Origin: Parietaria judaica
Lineage: Eukaryota; Streptophyta; Magnoliopsida; Rosales; Urticaceae
Reading direction: 5' to 3'
NCBI GenBank assembly: GCA_954871525.1
Contig: OX940863.1
Location: 26,424,001 to 26,488,000, forward strand
Length of the DNA: 64,000 bases
The notes under the pieces are model-generated. The model searched no databases. It had not been told where the DNA came from and was given only the letters and a program-made list of their open reading frames with translations. The translations under genes were made by a program, and so were the position numbers. Shown one piece after another: positions 12,701-23,623 of this stretch. Numbering within the stretch: position 1 is the stretch's first letter; every line of letters begins with the position of its first letter.

Positions 12701-13978
12701 TGTTATGTGCATTTTTAGGAACATATAAAAATTGGGCCCCCTTTGGCAAAAGTCGAAGCCCATTAAGAAAAGTCAAGGCCCATTAGGGAAAGTCAAGGCC
12801 TATTAGGAAAGTCAAAGCCCATTAGTGAAAGTCAAAGGTCCATCGCCCTGGCGAGCCCCTCGCCATGGCAAGGAGTCATGTCGAAGTCCCTCTAGCAAGG
12901 CCCAAATTTCGCAAGCTCCCTATTGTGCAATTATGGGGAGTTGGTTTTCCTATAAATAGGAGTTTTCTCCTCCTCATTTCGACACTCACTCACAATTGCC
13001 TCCAGAGCTTCTCTCTCTACTTTCTTTCTCTAAAAATTTGCATTCTCCCTTAGTAGGAAAGGTCTGAATAAGAGATGGGATTGGTCAAGGGATTGAGTTT
13101 TTCCTGAGAGGGGTTGTTCGACGAGTTGAGGAAGGCGTCCCTCGCCAGGTCAACGCGCTCGCCGCGGACACCTACGAGGTCGATAAGGAGCGTCCCTCAC
13201 CAGGTCAACGTGCTCGCCGTGGACACCTACGAGATTAACAAGGAGCATCCCTCGTCGTGGACACCTACGAGGTCGACAAGGAGCATCCCTCGCCAGGTCA
13301 ACGCGCTCGCCGCGGACACCTACGAGGTCGACAAGGAGCATCCCTCGCCACAACGAGCTCGCCAAGACCTACGAGGTCGACCAAGAACATTACCCACCGG
13401 TAATACCCTCGCCATTCGGCCAAGGGTCACCCCCGCACCGCCAACATTGGCACTTCCGACGAGTCAAATTGCATCGTCATTCACCCGCCGTTTATCACTA
13501 ACCATGAATTACGTGGGACCTGATTCTCTTAAACTGAGATACGTAAGCTGACTTGCCCAACCATAAGCGATGGGGCACGGGCCCGATCTACCCTTTTTTG
13601 CAGGTCTTCCCCCGCCATAGGAGCTCGCAAAGGAAAGAAAAACACGAAGAATCATCGAGAACATCTCGGAGCTTCATCAAGACGAGGACTTCGCCCCGAC
13701 GAGGAGCTTCGCCAAGATAAGGACTTCGCCCCAATGAGAAGCTTCGCCAAGATGAGGACTTCGCCCCGACGACGAGCTCGCCAAAGAAAGAAGTTCGCCA
13801 AGGATCGCCAAGAACAGCCCGGAGACTCATCCAAGACGACGGATTCACCTCCAGCTTTAACGACTATCAGTCAACCCGCGTTGACTAAACATTCAATTAT
13901 CCACGTGTTCAGCTGGTCCAGCTCGGGACCCGACCCTTAAATTCGACTTTAAGTTAAAGCCATTTTTACGCATTAACA
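12701..13978 (+). mobile_element. Solo LTR with internal minisatellites
   Basis: The segment begins TGTTATGTGC and ends GCATTAACA, whose reverse complement begins TGTTAATGC, giving the TG...CA and short inverted ends of an LTR. The flanks GTAAT (12696-12700) and GTAAC (13979-13983) agree in 4 of 5 bases. A TATA box (TATAAATA) lies at 12951-12958, followed by a pyrimidine-rich leader, as in an LTR promoter. The R/U5-like part carries two minisatellites: units of about 56 bp (13141 to about 13375, GCTCGCC...GACACCTACGAGG) and of about 36 bp (about 13680-13790, GAGGACTTCGCC). Open frames on both strands here are products of these repeats. No internal retroelement domain adjoins it, so it is a solo LTR or a small non-coding element. 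Lineage unknown. Confidence 0.65.
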
Positions 13979-13983
13979 GTAAC

Positions 13984-14385
13984 ATATCCGTCATAATTTA
14001 TTAAAACAATATGTCCTTGTTTCCTCCAATATTTATCTTTCTCCGTAAGACTTCAACAACTTGTCCTCATGATGTTCGTGATTCATTAAACCGAAACTTC
14101 AATTTTATAAGGTGGCTTGACTTTCATTTTCATGTATTAAATCTCAATATATAATAAAATGTACGTACTTATCCAACACCTACTTTGCTTGAGCAGTCTT
14201 CCTTCTCAATACTTTGCTGTTAATTATTTGATTAATTAATAAAATATTTAATTAGAGGCAAGGCAACTACTTTGGTCGATCTCTTTGCGTAGAAATTAGA
14301 TTTTGTTTTCTGATAAATAATTGCTCATTTTCTTTCGGATTGTCTTCTACAGTGACGCAGCCAGCTCATTGGTTCAGCCGAAGTA
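13984..14385. other. Intergenic spacer, no gene seen
   Basis: AT-rich spacer between the solo LTR and the 412-bp tandem duplication. No coding or RNA signal is recognised. Confidence 0.5.
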
Positions 14386-15209
14386 TTATATGACTATTAT
14401 AAATTTTACCGAGTTAATTTAAACGGCGTCTAACTTCATAAATTTTATTTATGTGTTTATATCTTTATACGTGGGTCAAAATTCATAATTTTAGTGAGCA
14501 AATATGCGATCAATTTTCTTATCTCATTCAATAATTTAAATGCTACATATCTTGTTCTGCAATATATCAAGAAACATAACAAAACAACAAAATCCTAACT
14601 GAGTTGTTTGTCTATAATAGCTCTAAAAGAATAAGAAAATAAACCATAATATATAAACAATAGGAGCAAGCAAAATAAAAATAGATAGATCCTAATGTCT
14701 CATGTATAAAAACAAAGGAAATGTCATGAAAATTTCAATGTGCTCTACTATAAAGTTTGCCGACTTAAGCAATACAAATATAATATCACTTCACTAATTA
14801 TATGACTATTATAAATTTTACCGAGTTAATTTAAACGGCGTCTAACTTCATAAATTTTATTTATGTGTTTATATCTTTATACGTGGGTCAAAATTCATAA
14901 TTTTAGTGAGCAAATATGCGATCAATTTTCTTATCTCATTCAATAATTTAAATGCTACATATCTTGTTCTGCAATATATCAAGAAACATAACAAAACAAC
15001 AAAATCCTAACTGAGTTGTTTGTCTATAATAGCTCTAAAAGAATAAGAAAATAAACCATAATATATAAACAATAGGAGCAAGCAAAATAAAAATAGATAG
15101 ATCCTAATGTCTCATGTATAAAAACAAAGGAAATGTCATGAAAATTTCAATGTGCTCTACTATAAAGTTTGCCGACTTAAGCAATACAAATATAATATCA
15201 CTTCACTAA
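14386..15209. repeat. 412-bp tandem duplication, apparently perfect
   Basis: Bases 14386-14797 recur as 14798-15209 with a constant offset of 412. By eye I found no mismatch between the copies, which points to a very recent duplication or an assembly error. The sequence is AT-rich and non-coding. The duplicated unit starts and ends at a TTAT microhomology. Confidence 0.93.
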
Positions 15210-18200
15210 TTATTTTTTTTTCTTTTGATATTTGAGTATATGCACGTGCATACACGCGTGCGTATGTAACTCTGCTTATATATAATATATATATATATAT
15301 ATATAATATATATATACACACATGATATTTATGTGGTTTTCATTTAGCACTGTGACAAGTAAGGCTGCATAAATTGGTAGGTAATATGTCATTAATATAA
15401 AATGTCCCTTGAAAGCGAGATAGAAAAATTCCAAATTATTTGTTCACAAAAAAATATACATATATTATATATATAACTAAAAAACAAAACAAGAGGCCAT
15501 AAATATATGACATTAAATTTTTATGTTTGACCCCGTATGTCTCCATAAAGTGTAAAATGTGAAAGTTACAGTTGTGAAACTATATTCACCGTACTTTCAA
15601 CTTTTATACTTGCTCAAAAAACACGAAAATTGCTCATTATGATAATATTTTTCCGCTAAAACCATAGCCGGCACGGGTATAGTTTGTGAAACATTATATG
15701 TCTATGGCGCCCATGGCATCAAGTTGAAGTTAGGGATCTCGCACTTCTCTAAATATTTTATTTATTTTAGGTCGAAAACGCATTAAACAATTTTTAAGGC
15801 TCTAATATTTAAACAAAACAAAAAATTTCTCCAGCGGCTAAAGGTTAGCCACAAAATCTCAGCAGCCACTTAACTGCCAAACTTGCGCCACCATTTTCTT
15901 TGCAATGCAAGCAATATCGTGTCATTTCATTCAAGCATATATGTCCTTTTTTTTTCTTTTTCTTTTTCAGTTCGATTGATTTTGAACGAAAGATTAGGTC
16001 GTTTCATAAGGTCAAGTCATTTCGCGCATAAATTTTTATTTTTCAGAAGATATACAACTCTTCATCGTTAATTGGAGATATTTTTGTTTGTTTTCGGATA
16101 CTGGAATGAGTAATTTGCAACAAAAGAAAAATATAAACTCTCATCTTCTTTAAAAACACGAAGAAAAAAAATATAATTTTGGGTCTACATCTACCGTTCT
16201 TCGTATCGGTTTTGTGAGATCTCGTATTTTAAGAGTCCCAAAATAGAATATATACGTATTTATTCTATTTTCATTCCTAATTAATTTAGGATTATTATCT
16301 AATATAATATAAATATTTTTATGCTATTTAATTAACTGCAAAAGGAATTATTTAATTAGGTTTTAATTTAAACTTATAGGTTAGAGTTTCATCATATTCT
16401 CTCATTCTCTCAACGTAGTCTCATTTTCCTTCAAAATTAAAATTTTCTCTAGAGAGAAAAGAGAGAAAAACTCATTAAATTCTTCATCTCATAACCCAGA
16501 AAACCATTGATCCTTCCATCATCATAGAGGTAAGATGATGTTTATCCTCTTAAACTCTTTTATTTTATTTTTCGTAATCTTATGGCGACTAATTTTCTTT
16601 AAATTTTATCTCCCAAACTACAAAGAGTTTTTACCTGAAATTTTAACCACTAGTTCAGATTGGTTCATAGAAGCTACATATTTAATTTCAGAATTTATGA
16701 GGCCCTAAATAGCACAAAATCATATTTTCAATTTATGTCTTCTTTGGAATAAATGAGAAACTTCTGAAGAACAGATTTTGATTTTTAAAAATTCATAGAG
16801 TCTGAATTAGGGTTTTTAAGATAGGTTTTGTATAGAAGTCAGTTTCGATCAAGTTTCATGTTTTAAAAAATTTAAAAAGATGCCGCGATCTTCCCTGAAA
16901 CTGTGTTTTAGTATTTTAGCAAATCTAAACGTTAAGGAATGTGATATAGATGCAGCCGTTTTCTTAAAAATATCAAAACGTGAAAGTTATTCGTATTAAA
17001 AAAAAAAAGATGTTTGTGAAGAATGTTTTCAAAGAATTTTAAAGTAGTCTAGTAAGTAATAACTTCAAAATAGTTGGGTTGTCTATAGGTTTTACTTTTT
17101 TTACCCTTTTTACCACCCCTCTCGTAACAAAACAAACAACTTGAAAGTAACTTTTTTACTTTATATTCCTCCATGATTTTGATGCATATGTTGACTGAAA
17201 ATAACAATGCAGTGTGTGAGTGACAGTGTGAGACCCACACTGATTGGTGTGAGTGACCACGTGCTTCTCATTTCCTCTTTCTTCTTCTTCTCTATGGATT
17301 GAAATTGCATGGCACTAATTCTCTTGCTCTTCTCTTCTGTACGGACAGTGCCACCACAAGTTGTTGCAATGCCTTTGCCACGTTTCCCTCACAAGACTCT
17401 ATTTCATCACGTGCCTATATTCCTTCTTCTACTTCTACTTCTACCTATAAATAATTGTGTTGTTTCCACTAATCACTTCATTCATTTCTTAAATTGCATG
17501 CTTAACTTTAAAAACCCGAGGTATTTAATGTTTTTTTTTTTTTTGTATTGTGTTATATTCTAAATTTGTCTTCTCCAAGTCAAAATTCTCAACAAATATT
17601 ATTTTTAACGTTAAAATTTTTAATGCTCGTTATTTTATTAAATTATATTTTCTTTTTTTAACTATTTTAACTGAGTTTTGAGTACGTTAAGTCCTGAAAA
17701 TTCACTTCGGAAGGAAATAAAATTTGTTAACCACGCTTCTAAATTCTATTAAATCAATTAAAAAAAAAAGATAAAATTTTAATGAAAACTAAAATAATTT
17801 ATATTAAAAACTATAACCCTGAAAAAAGAAGAAGTAAATATGCTATTAAAATATGAAAACACTAATCACTTGTGCCGTCGCGTCATTAACCCGTATATTT
17901 TTTTATTATTATTATTAATATAAAACAATCGTTTTAAATGAGTTGCAATAATTTGATCGGATTTTGTGTCTATTTCTGAAGTAAGTGTTAAAGTGTCGGT
18001 GCTAAACAAGGAATTACCTAAACTCATATTTTTTTCATTGATTTTAGAAAAATTGGTGAATTATTATTTTGGCCTTTAAAGCTGTAAAATCTAAATATCT
18101 CTCAATGTCAGTGTTGGCTTTACTATTCAACAACGCTAACACAACAAGGTTAAAAACGGAAGAAAAAGATGGCGACATGCTTACCTGTAAAGACACTAAT

Positions 18201-18556
18201 CATGATCACTAGCTTTAATTGAAACTCTCTTTACAGATTAAGCAAGAGCAATTTCTGGGCACCAAAAAATGGGATCAAGATCTCTGCTTTTCATAGCAAT
18301 TATCCAAAAGCTTCATATTTATAGCAAAATATATGTACAAGAACATTGGAATATTACGCTAATGGAATTTACCCAAAAAAAGAAGAAATAAATACCATGA
18401 AAATTGTTGATGAATGCTTAGCTTCACCTCACTAATTACAGAGACTAAACTCGGATTAACTACTAACTTAAACACTCACTGGACTAAGATTTTATACATA
18501 GCTTTTACCGGGAAGCCTTAAAATGTCCCAGGTTCTCCTACAAGCACTTTCCGGTT
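15210..18556. other. Intergenic DNA 3' of the MYC2 gene
   Basis: No supported gene. Contents include a (TA)-rich stretch near 15280-15315 and a leader-like, pyrimidine-rich segment at about 16390-16520 that ends in a donor-like AGAG/GTAAGA, as in plant 5' leaders. A promoter-like segment with two CACGTG boxes and a TATA box follows at 17258-17453. The small frame at 17309-17563 has no recognisable domain. The part next to 18557 should hold the 3' untranslated region of the MYC2-type gene. Confidence 0.5.
17258..17453 (+). promoter_or_regulatory. Promoter-like module with two G-boxes and a TATA box
   Basis: CACGTG occurs at 17258-17263 and 17408-17413, and TATAAATA at 17446-17453, with C/T-rich sequence around them. 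This is the usual layout of a plant promoter reading rightward. No coding sequence follows on the + strand before the convergent MYC2-type gene, so the target is unclear. It could be chance, a remnant of an LTR promoter or a non-coding transcript start. Confidence 0.3.
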
Positions 18557-20437
18557 TCACCGGCCATCGCCGCCGACTTTCGACGACAGGGCTGACCGGA
18601 GCTGCTCTTGCGTGAAGAATCTGCTGCCCATCTTGACCGTAGCCTGCTGGATCATCAGATCGTTGACCACCGAGACGCTGGCGTGGTTGACTTCGAGGTC
18701 GAGCTCCTTCAGCGCTGCCATAAGCCTCGCCGCTGGGTGGTTCCTCTTGCTGCACTGGATCCGGATCATCGCGTCCCACCCGATGATCTTGACCTCAATC
18801 TCGAGGTCGACGAGCTTGCTCGTGACTGAGTGCTCAGCGCCGGCCGAGGACAAGCGTGAGTCTTTGGCGGCGGTCAGCTCCTTCCTCGCCGAGTCGACCT
18901 GCCGCTGGAGATCCTCCTTGTCGGCCTCCGTGGCCTGGAGCTTCCCCTTCAGCTCGTTGATGTACGAGATGGCATCGCCGAGGAGCGACGCCTTGTCCAT
19001 TTTTGACACGTTGGGGACGACGGCGCGGAGCGCGTAGAATCGCTGGTTCAGCTTTTCGCGCCGCTGCCGTTCGGCTTCCACATGGTTCAGCGGCTCCTCC
19101 CGGCCGTTGGCGGGCTTCCGCCCCCGCTTCCTGGGCCGCTTCTCCGGCTCGGACGATGCGGCCACGGTGCCTCGCACGCTGTCAACCTCCCTCGCGATCC
19201 CAACCGAGGCCTCGATGTCAGACTGATCGGAGTCCCCTCCAGTTGTGGACTTCACCGTGCCGCTCGACGGCAGGATCACGCCGGAGGTGAACGAGAGCAT
19301 CCCCTCCTCCCGCGGCGCCGCCGACCGCTTCCGCTTGTTCGACTCCTCGGTCGCTGGGGCCGCCTTGCTCTCCCCGAAGTTGAGAATCTCGCCAGACTCC
19401 GGCTTCAGCGCGTGCGAGCTCCCGTTGCTCTTCCCGTTGCTCCCGTCGAACCCGTACTCGGAGAAGTTCAGCTGTTTGGTGAAGAAGCTCTGCGTTTGCT
19501 GCGCCTTCGAGGTGGGAACCTCCGTCAAGCTGCTCGAGCTCGGGTTGTTGTTGTTGTTGTTAATGGCGGTCGTCGAGTCCTTGAGATCGATCCCGGCCGT
19601 CGCGGCGGCGGAGGAGGAAGGGTGGTCGTTGAGCCAGATCGAGGAAGGATCGTTCTCGCCCTGGTCAAGAGGCCACGAACCAGAATCCAAACCCGCGGAG
19701 AAATTGAACAAAACCCTAACCTTGTTCAACAGATCAGGGTTCTGGAAGATGAGCTCGGTCGAGCCGAGCTCCACGACGCCGTTCTCCGAGGGGATGCACA
19801 CGATGGTCTGGATCCCGAAGATCTGGCCCTGGCGAGTCCGCTCGCACGGCGACGCGGCGAGGCTCTCGCCGCCGGCGACCCAGATCGGGTTCGTATTCAA
19901 GAAGGCCTGACCGGGGAGCCCTCCGCCATTGACGAACGACTGCGTCATCGAGATGAGGAAGAACCACTCCGTGTCGGTGACCTCCTCGTCGACGGCGGCT
20001 TCGTCGGCGACCGAAGCCGAGCCGGAGATGAGCGAGTTCAAATCGCGGAGCACCTTCTTCCGGTGCTCCTGCTCGGCGGCGGAGGTGGCCTTGGTCTTGG
20101 CGCGCGACTTGTCCTCGTCGCCCTTGTAGTAGCCGTCTCCCCAGCCGAGGACCACCGTGCCGGCGCCGGAGTAGTCGTAGGAGGACTGCCAGAAGATGGC
20201 GTAGGTCCAGGTGTCGCGCGCGCCGTCGATGACGGCCTGGAGGCGCTGCTGGAGGCCCTCCTGGTTCATGAGCGGGGCGGCGGCGGGCGGCGGCGGCGGG
20301 GGGAGAGAGGGGGCGGCGGAGGAGGAGGAAGGGGGCCAGAAGGAGGAGAGGTCGGAGGAGGTCATGAAGGCGTCCATCATGGAGGCGTTGTCGTCGGTCC
20401 AGAGGTTCATGGTGGGAGGTATCCGATAGTCAGTCAT
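18557..20437 (-). CDS. MYC2: MYC2-type bHLH transcription factor
   Basis: Intronless frame of 626 aa from the ATG at 20435-20437, close to the length of Arabidopsis MYC2. An upstream in-frame ATG at 20587 would add 50 unrelated residues. The N-terminus [17 protein letters not shown] is the family signature. The bHLH-MYC_N domain spans about residues 60-245, with [12 protein letters not shown] (77-88) and [11 protein letters not shown] (96-106). The JAZ-interaction and acidic activation segment ([14 protein letters not shown]) lies at about 155-168. A basic nuclear-localisation cluster ([10 protein letters not shown]) is at 433-442. The bHLH at about 450-500 has H452, E456 and R460 for E/G-box contact. 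A C-terminal ACT-like region follows (about 540-605). In known MYC2 proteins JAZ repressors bind the N-terminal region, and jasmonate-triggered JAZ degradation frees the factor to activate or repress G-box genes. The gene is much GC-richer than its surroundings, which creates long antisense open frames with no biological support. MYC2 rather than MYC3/4 is inferred from the N-terminus. Confidence 0.95.
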   Translation of the reverse strand: MTDYRIPPTMNLWTDDNASMMDAFMTSSDLSSFWPPSSSSAAPSLPPPPPPAAAPLMNQEGLQQRLQAVIDGARDTWTYAIFWQSSYDYSGAGTVVLGWGDGYYKGDEDKSRAKTKATSAAEQEHRKKVLRDLNSLISGSASVADEAAVDEEVTDTEWFFLISMTQSFVNGGGLPGQAFLNTNPIWVAGGESLAASPCERTRQGQIFGIQTIVCIPSENGVVELGSTELIFQNPDLLNKVRVLFNFSAGLDSGSWPLDQGENDPSSIWLNDHPSSSAAATAGIDLKDSTTAINNNNNNPSSSSLTEVPTSKAQQTQSFFTKQLNFSEYGFDGSNGKSNGSSHALKPESGEILNFGESKAAPATEESNKRKRSAAPREEGMLSFTSGVILPSSGTVKSTTGGDSDQSDIEASVGIAREVDSVRGTVAASSEPEKRPRKRGRKPANGREEPLNHVEAERQRREKLNQRFYALRAVVPNVSKMDKASLLGDAISYINELKGKLQATEADKEDLQRQVDSARKELTAAKDSRLSSAGAEHSVTSKLVDLEIEVKIIGWDAMIRIQCSKRNHPAARLMAALKELDLEVNHASVSVVNDLMIQQATVKMGSRFFTQEQLRSALSSKVGGDGR

Positions 20438-20665
20438 CAATGGAGGTTGGGTTGAATGGAAGCGTGGGAAATGTGCGTTGGGTCGGAGAGAGAGAGAGAG
20501 AGAGAAGATATATGAGCGAGAGCGAGCGAGTGGATGGGGGTTCCACGAACGAACCAACCTTTGGGATGGATGGAGCCACACGCCCACGATTTAATTGGGA
20601 TAATACTATTACTAATAATATATATCATTTTATCTTCTTCTTCTTCGTCTCCTTTTCACTTCTTC
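20438..20665 (-). promoter_or_regulatory. 5' region of the MYC2-type gene
   Basis: Upstream of the start codon (gene on the - strand). A (GA)n run lies at 20486-20505, roughly 50-70 bp before the ATG, as often seen in plant 5' leaders. The region is bounded by a hAT insertion beginning at 20674, so distal promoter sequence may have been displaced or contributed by the transposon. Confidence 0.5.
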
Positions 20666-20673
20666 GATAAAAC

Positions 20674-22010
20674 CAAGGTTCAAAATGCTGTTCTTGCCGA
20701 AAAATCGTTTGCCGTTATCGACGGAGTAATCGTTTACCGATGGACTTATCGATGGAAAAACTATAAAAATTATCGTTTGCCGTTATCGAAACTTATCAAA
20801 CTTATCGATAGATTTAACGATGGAAAATCTATAAAATAAATAAATTATAATAACAATTATTATTTACAAATTATAAGTTGTAACTTGTAAGTCAAAATGC
20901 TCTCTTTAGTTATTTACTATTAGATAAAATATGCTTATTTGATAAATTTTGGAAAGAGTCAAAGTCATATTTTACTAAAATAAAATATTTTAAAATCACC
21001 AATTGTTAATTATATAAAATTTGCCCACTTGAAGTTGTATAAATTTTTTTTGAAGAACTAGCTCAATTTAACCAATTTCCTAAAAATATGTACTTTTGCC
21101 TCAATAGTTGGAAAACGTCAAATTACAAAACAAATTATGTCAACCACACAATTTATGAATTATATACAATATTATAAAATGAAATTACACCAAAAAAGTC
21201 GATTAACTAGCTCAATTAACCAATTTCTGAAACATATGTACTTTTGCCGCAATAATTGGACAATTCGGGAAAACGTCAAATTACAAAAAAAAATTATGTC
21301 AAACTCAAAGTTTCCTAATTATATACATTGTTAAACAATGAAATTACATCAAAAATATTAAAAATATAGCTCAAGTTCAACAATTTCTGATAAATAAAGA
21401 CTTTTACCGCAATTATATAATAATTCGAACAAACACTAAAATCACCCCAAATCTGCAAAAAATAAAAAAAAAATAAAAAATCACACAAACTATTATAATT
21501 CATCAATATTCTTTAATAAACCTAAAAAAATCAAATTCAACAATAACATTTGATTCAAAACCTAAAATGTACAATCAAAAGCATCATGAAACTCAAACTT
21601 GAACTTTCATTCAACCTAATAGCTTTCTATGTAACTATATGAAATATAGAATAAAATTGTGAAAATTTGACATGATTCATACATATACAACATTTAAACT
21701 TCAAAACACTCAAGATCCACTAAAAAAAACCCTAAAAACCTTTAAATTCCAAAATTAAAAGAAATTGGAACTTTTGCCGCAAAAAAGAAAAAATTATATT
21801 GGGGTTGACTTATCGTTTTTGACCGAAAAGTAACAAGCTTTTTGAGAAAATACACTTGAAAACTTTGCTCGATAAGTGACTTGCTTTTCGAATCGAAAAA
21901 TCGCGATAAGTATAAAACGACAACGATTAGAGGAGATAAGTTACCGAGAAGTGATTTTCAGCGATTAATCGCTCGATTATCACTCGATTATTGCGAAATT
22001 TCGATCCTTG
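20674..22010. mobile_element. Non-autonomous hAT element with internal tandem repeats
   Basis: Ends are CAAGGTTCAAAATG and, inverted, CAAGGATCGAAATTTCG. They are flanked by the perfect 8-bp direct repeat GATAAAAC (20666-20673 and 22011-22018), as expected for hAT. Inside, a unit of about 150 bp is repeated roughly three times with divergence (starts near 21055, 21205 and 21360), each copy carrying ACTTTTGCCGCAAT-like and AACGTCAAATTACAAA-like blocks. Related sequence occurs in inverse orientation at about 29700-30180. It has no coding capacity. It sits directly upstream of the MYC2-type gene and shares its terminal motif with the element at 48775-49821. Confidence 0.85.
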
Positions 22011-22023
22011 GATAAAACTAAAA

Positions 22024-22246
22024 CCAAGCTTCCAAATAACGATATCGATGTCCTTTCCCACTCTCTATTTCACGGATATATCGCTTGCTAATCGAAATAT
22101 CGACGGATATTCCGGAAAAATATTTTCAGTATTTCAATCATATTTTTATATAGTTTCTAAATTACCTATTTAATAAATATGACACATAGTTAAGCCTAGA
22201 AAACACACTCATAATATCGTAACATAGCACAAACATATAACATAAT
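22024..22246. mobile_element. Fragment of the same hAT-like family, split by a solo LTR
   Basis: The segment starts CAAGCTTCCAAATAACG and contains a block reading roughly TTCAGTATTTCAATCATATTTTTATATAG. That block also occurs near 43570 and 48945. The solo LTR at 22252-23048 is inserted into this sequence, so the family was present before the retrotransposon. Confidence 0.5.
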
Positions 22247-22251
22247 GTCGT

Positions 22252-23048
22252 TGTTAAGGTCGGATCCGGTCGGATCCCTCTAAACACTATGGGGGCCGCG
22301 AGAGGCTGCAAGAGGAGATCAAGGAGCGAATCTCCGAGCAAGAACAAAGCCTCGATAAAGAGAGTCGACGACACCAAGGGACCAACAAGGAAAGTCGACG
22401 ACGCCAATACCCCGACGAGGAGAATCGACGACACGGAGACCAACGAGGAGAGTCGACGACACCAAGGGCCCAACAACCGATGAGGAGAATCGACGACACG
22501 AAGACCGACGAGGAGAGGCGACGACACGGAAACCGACGAGGAGAGTCGACGATACTAGGGCCCGATGACAAAAAAGAGTCAGTGAGACTCTGGCAAGACG
22601 AAAGGTGCTGACTGCATCGACAATGACCGATGGGACAGGCATTTAATGCCTGAGGATTTGATGGGAAGGGCATTAAATGCTAGCACGCCGTGATGGGATG
22701 AGCAATTAATGCGGCCTCCTCGGAAGTGACCCAGCAGGCTCGAACCGCGCGAAAGGGGATGCACCAGGCTTTTGCCAGGCACCTGGGAGAACGAGCCGAT
22801 GGGACTCTTAGAAAAGTAGGAAAGTTTGTCTATAAAAGGGAAGAAAACCCATGTACAAATGGAGGACCTTTTTTTGGGCAATAGAGAGATATACATGTAA
22901 AAGAAAGATAGGAGTTTGATCAATAGAATAGTTTCACCATACCATTCTTTTCAGATCCCTTTAGTTAATAAACGAAAGAAACCGAGCTCTTCATTTTAAG
23001 AACAAGAGTGATTATGTGACAATTGAGCGGTGCAAAACGCCTTCAACA
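22252..23048 (+). mobile_element. Solo LTR with perfect 5-bp target duplication
   Basis: The segment begins TGTTAAGG and ends CTTCAACA (inverted TGTTGAAG). It is flanked by GTCGT at 22247-22251 and 23049-23053, a perfect 5-bp duplication. A TATA box lies at 22831-22837 (TATAAAA). The U3-like part carries a degenerate minisatellite of roughly 30-bp units (GAGAGTCGACGACAC...) at about 22350-22560. Open frames in this part on both strands are artefacts of that repeat. No internal domain is present, so the element was reduced by LTR-LTR recombination. Confidence 0.85.
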
Positions 23049-23133
23049 GTCGTCATAACATAAAATAAGCTAGGCATGATAATAAAGTCATACAGTATGA
23101 ACATAGAGTACAAAGTACGAACATAAATACGAA

Positions 23134-23324
23134 GCATGGTTCTAAATGCCGATATTGATGTCGTTTCGCACTCTCCATTTTACGGACATATCGCTTGCCG
23201 ACAGATAAATGGGAAGAAATGGATATATCGATTTCATGCGAATATCGTTTCGCATTTCTCATTTTATGGGCACGTCGTGGATATATCGAGGACATATCCG
23301 GATATCTAAAACCATAGATGCAAT
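23134..23324. mobile_element. Short hAT-like MITE or remnant
   Basis: Left CATGGTTCTAAATGCCG pairs with right GGATATCTAAAACCATAG as a short inverted end. The inside carries the blocks GTCGTTTCGCACTCTCC and TTTTACGGACATATCGCTTG that also occur at 22050-22100 and 48800-48840. I could not find a target-site duplication, so the limits are uncertain. Confidence 0.5.
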
Positions 23325-23623
23325 TGTGATTTGCGCGTGTTCCTCTACAATTTTTTTGAAATTTAATTATCATAAATTTAATTTAAGAGTATAACGAGTG
23401 TGGTAAAAATACAATGAAAGAAAATTTAGAAAAAATTTAGAAAGAGATATTGATTATGTTGATATCGTGGAACGTAAATTGATGAGTACATACTAACCGG
23501 GTTTTTGTAAAAAAATATTATTCAAATTTAAAATCAATATAAAAATTAAAAAAAATCTTATCCGGGGTTGTGGAAGGGTTCGAGTAATATAAATTTTACA
23601 GTGCTGTGATTTTTACATGCACT

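Noticed and set aside
13114..13940. Several open frames on both strands at 13.1-13.9 kb
   Set aside because: They arise from GC-rich minisatellite units with no stop codons; the sequence is better explained as part of an LTR.
17309..17563. Small secreted peptide gene (hydrophobic Leu-rich frame)
   Set aside because: The Leu run comes from a TTCTTCTAC-type simple repeat and the frame contains the promoter-like TATA box; no cleavage site or conserved motif.
19082..20455. Long (457-codon) open frame on + opposite the MYC2-type gene
   Set aside because: It is the antisense shadow of a GC-rich coding sequence. Its translation is Arg/Gly/Leu-rich with no domain, while the - strand shows every MYC2 motif.
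22162..22673. Serine/arginine-rich frames on - at 22.2-22.7 kb
   Set aside because: Products of a GTCGACGAC-type minisatellite in a solo LTR; frames overlap in all phases with similar composition.
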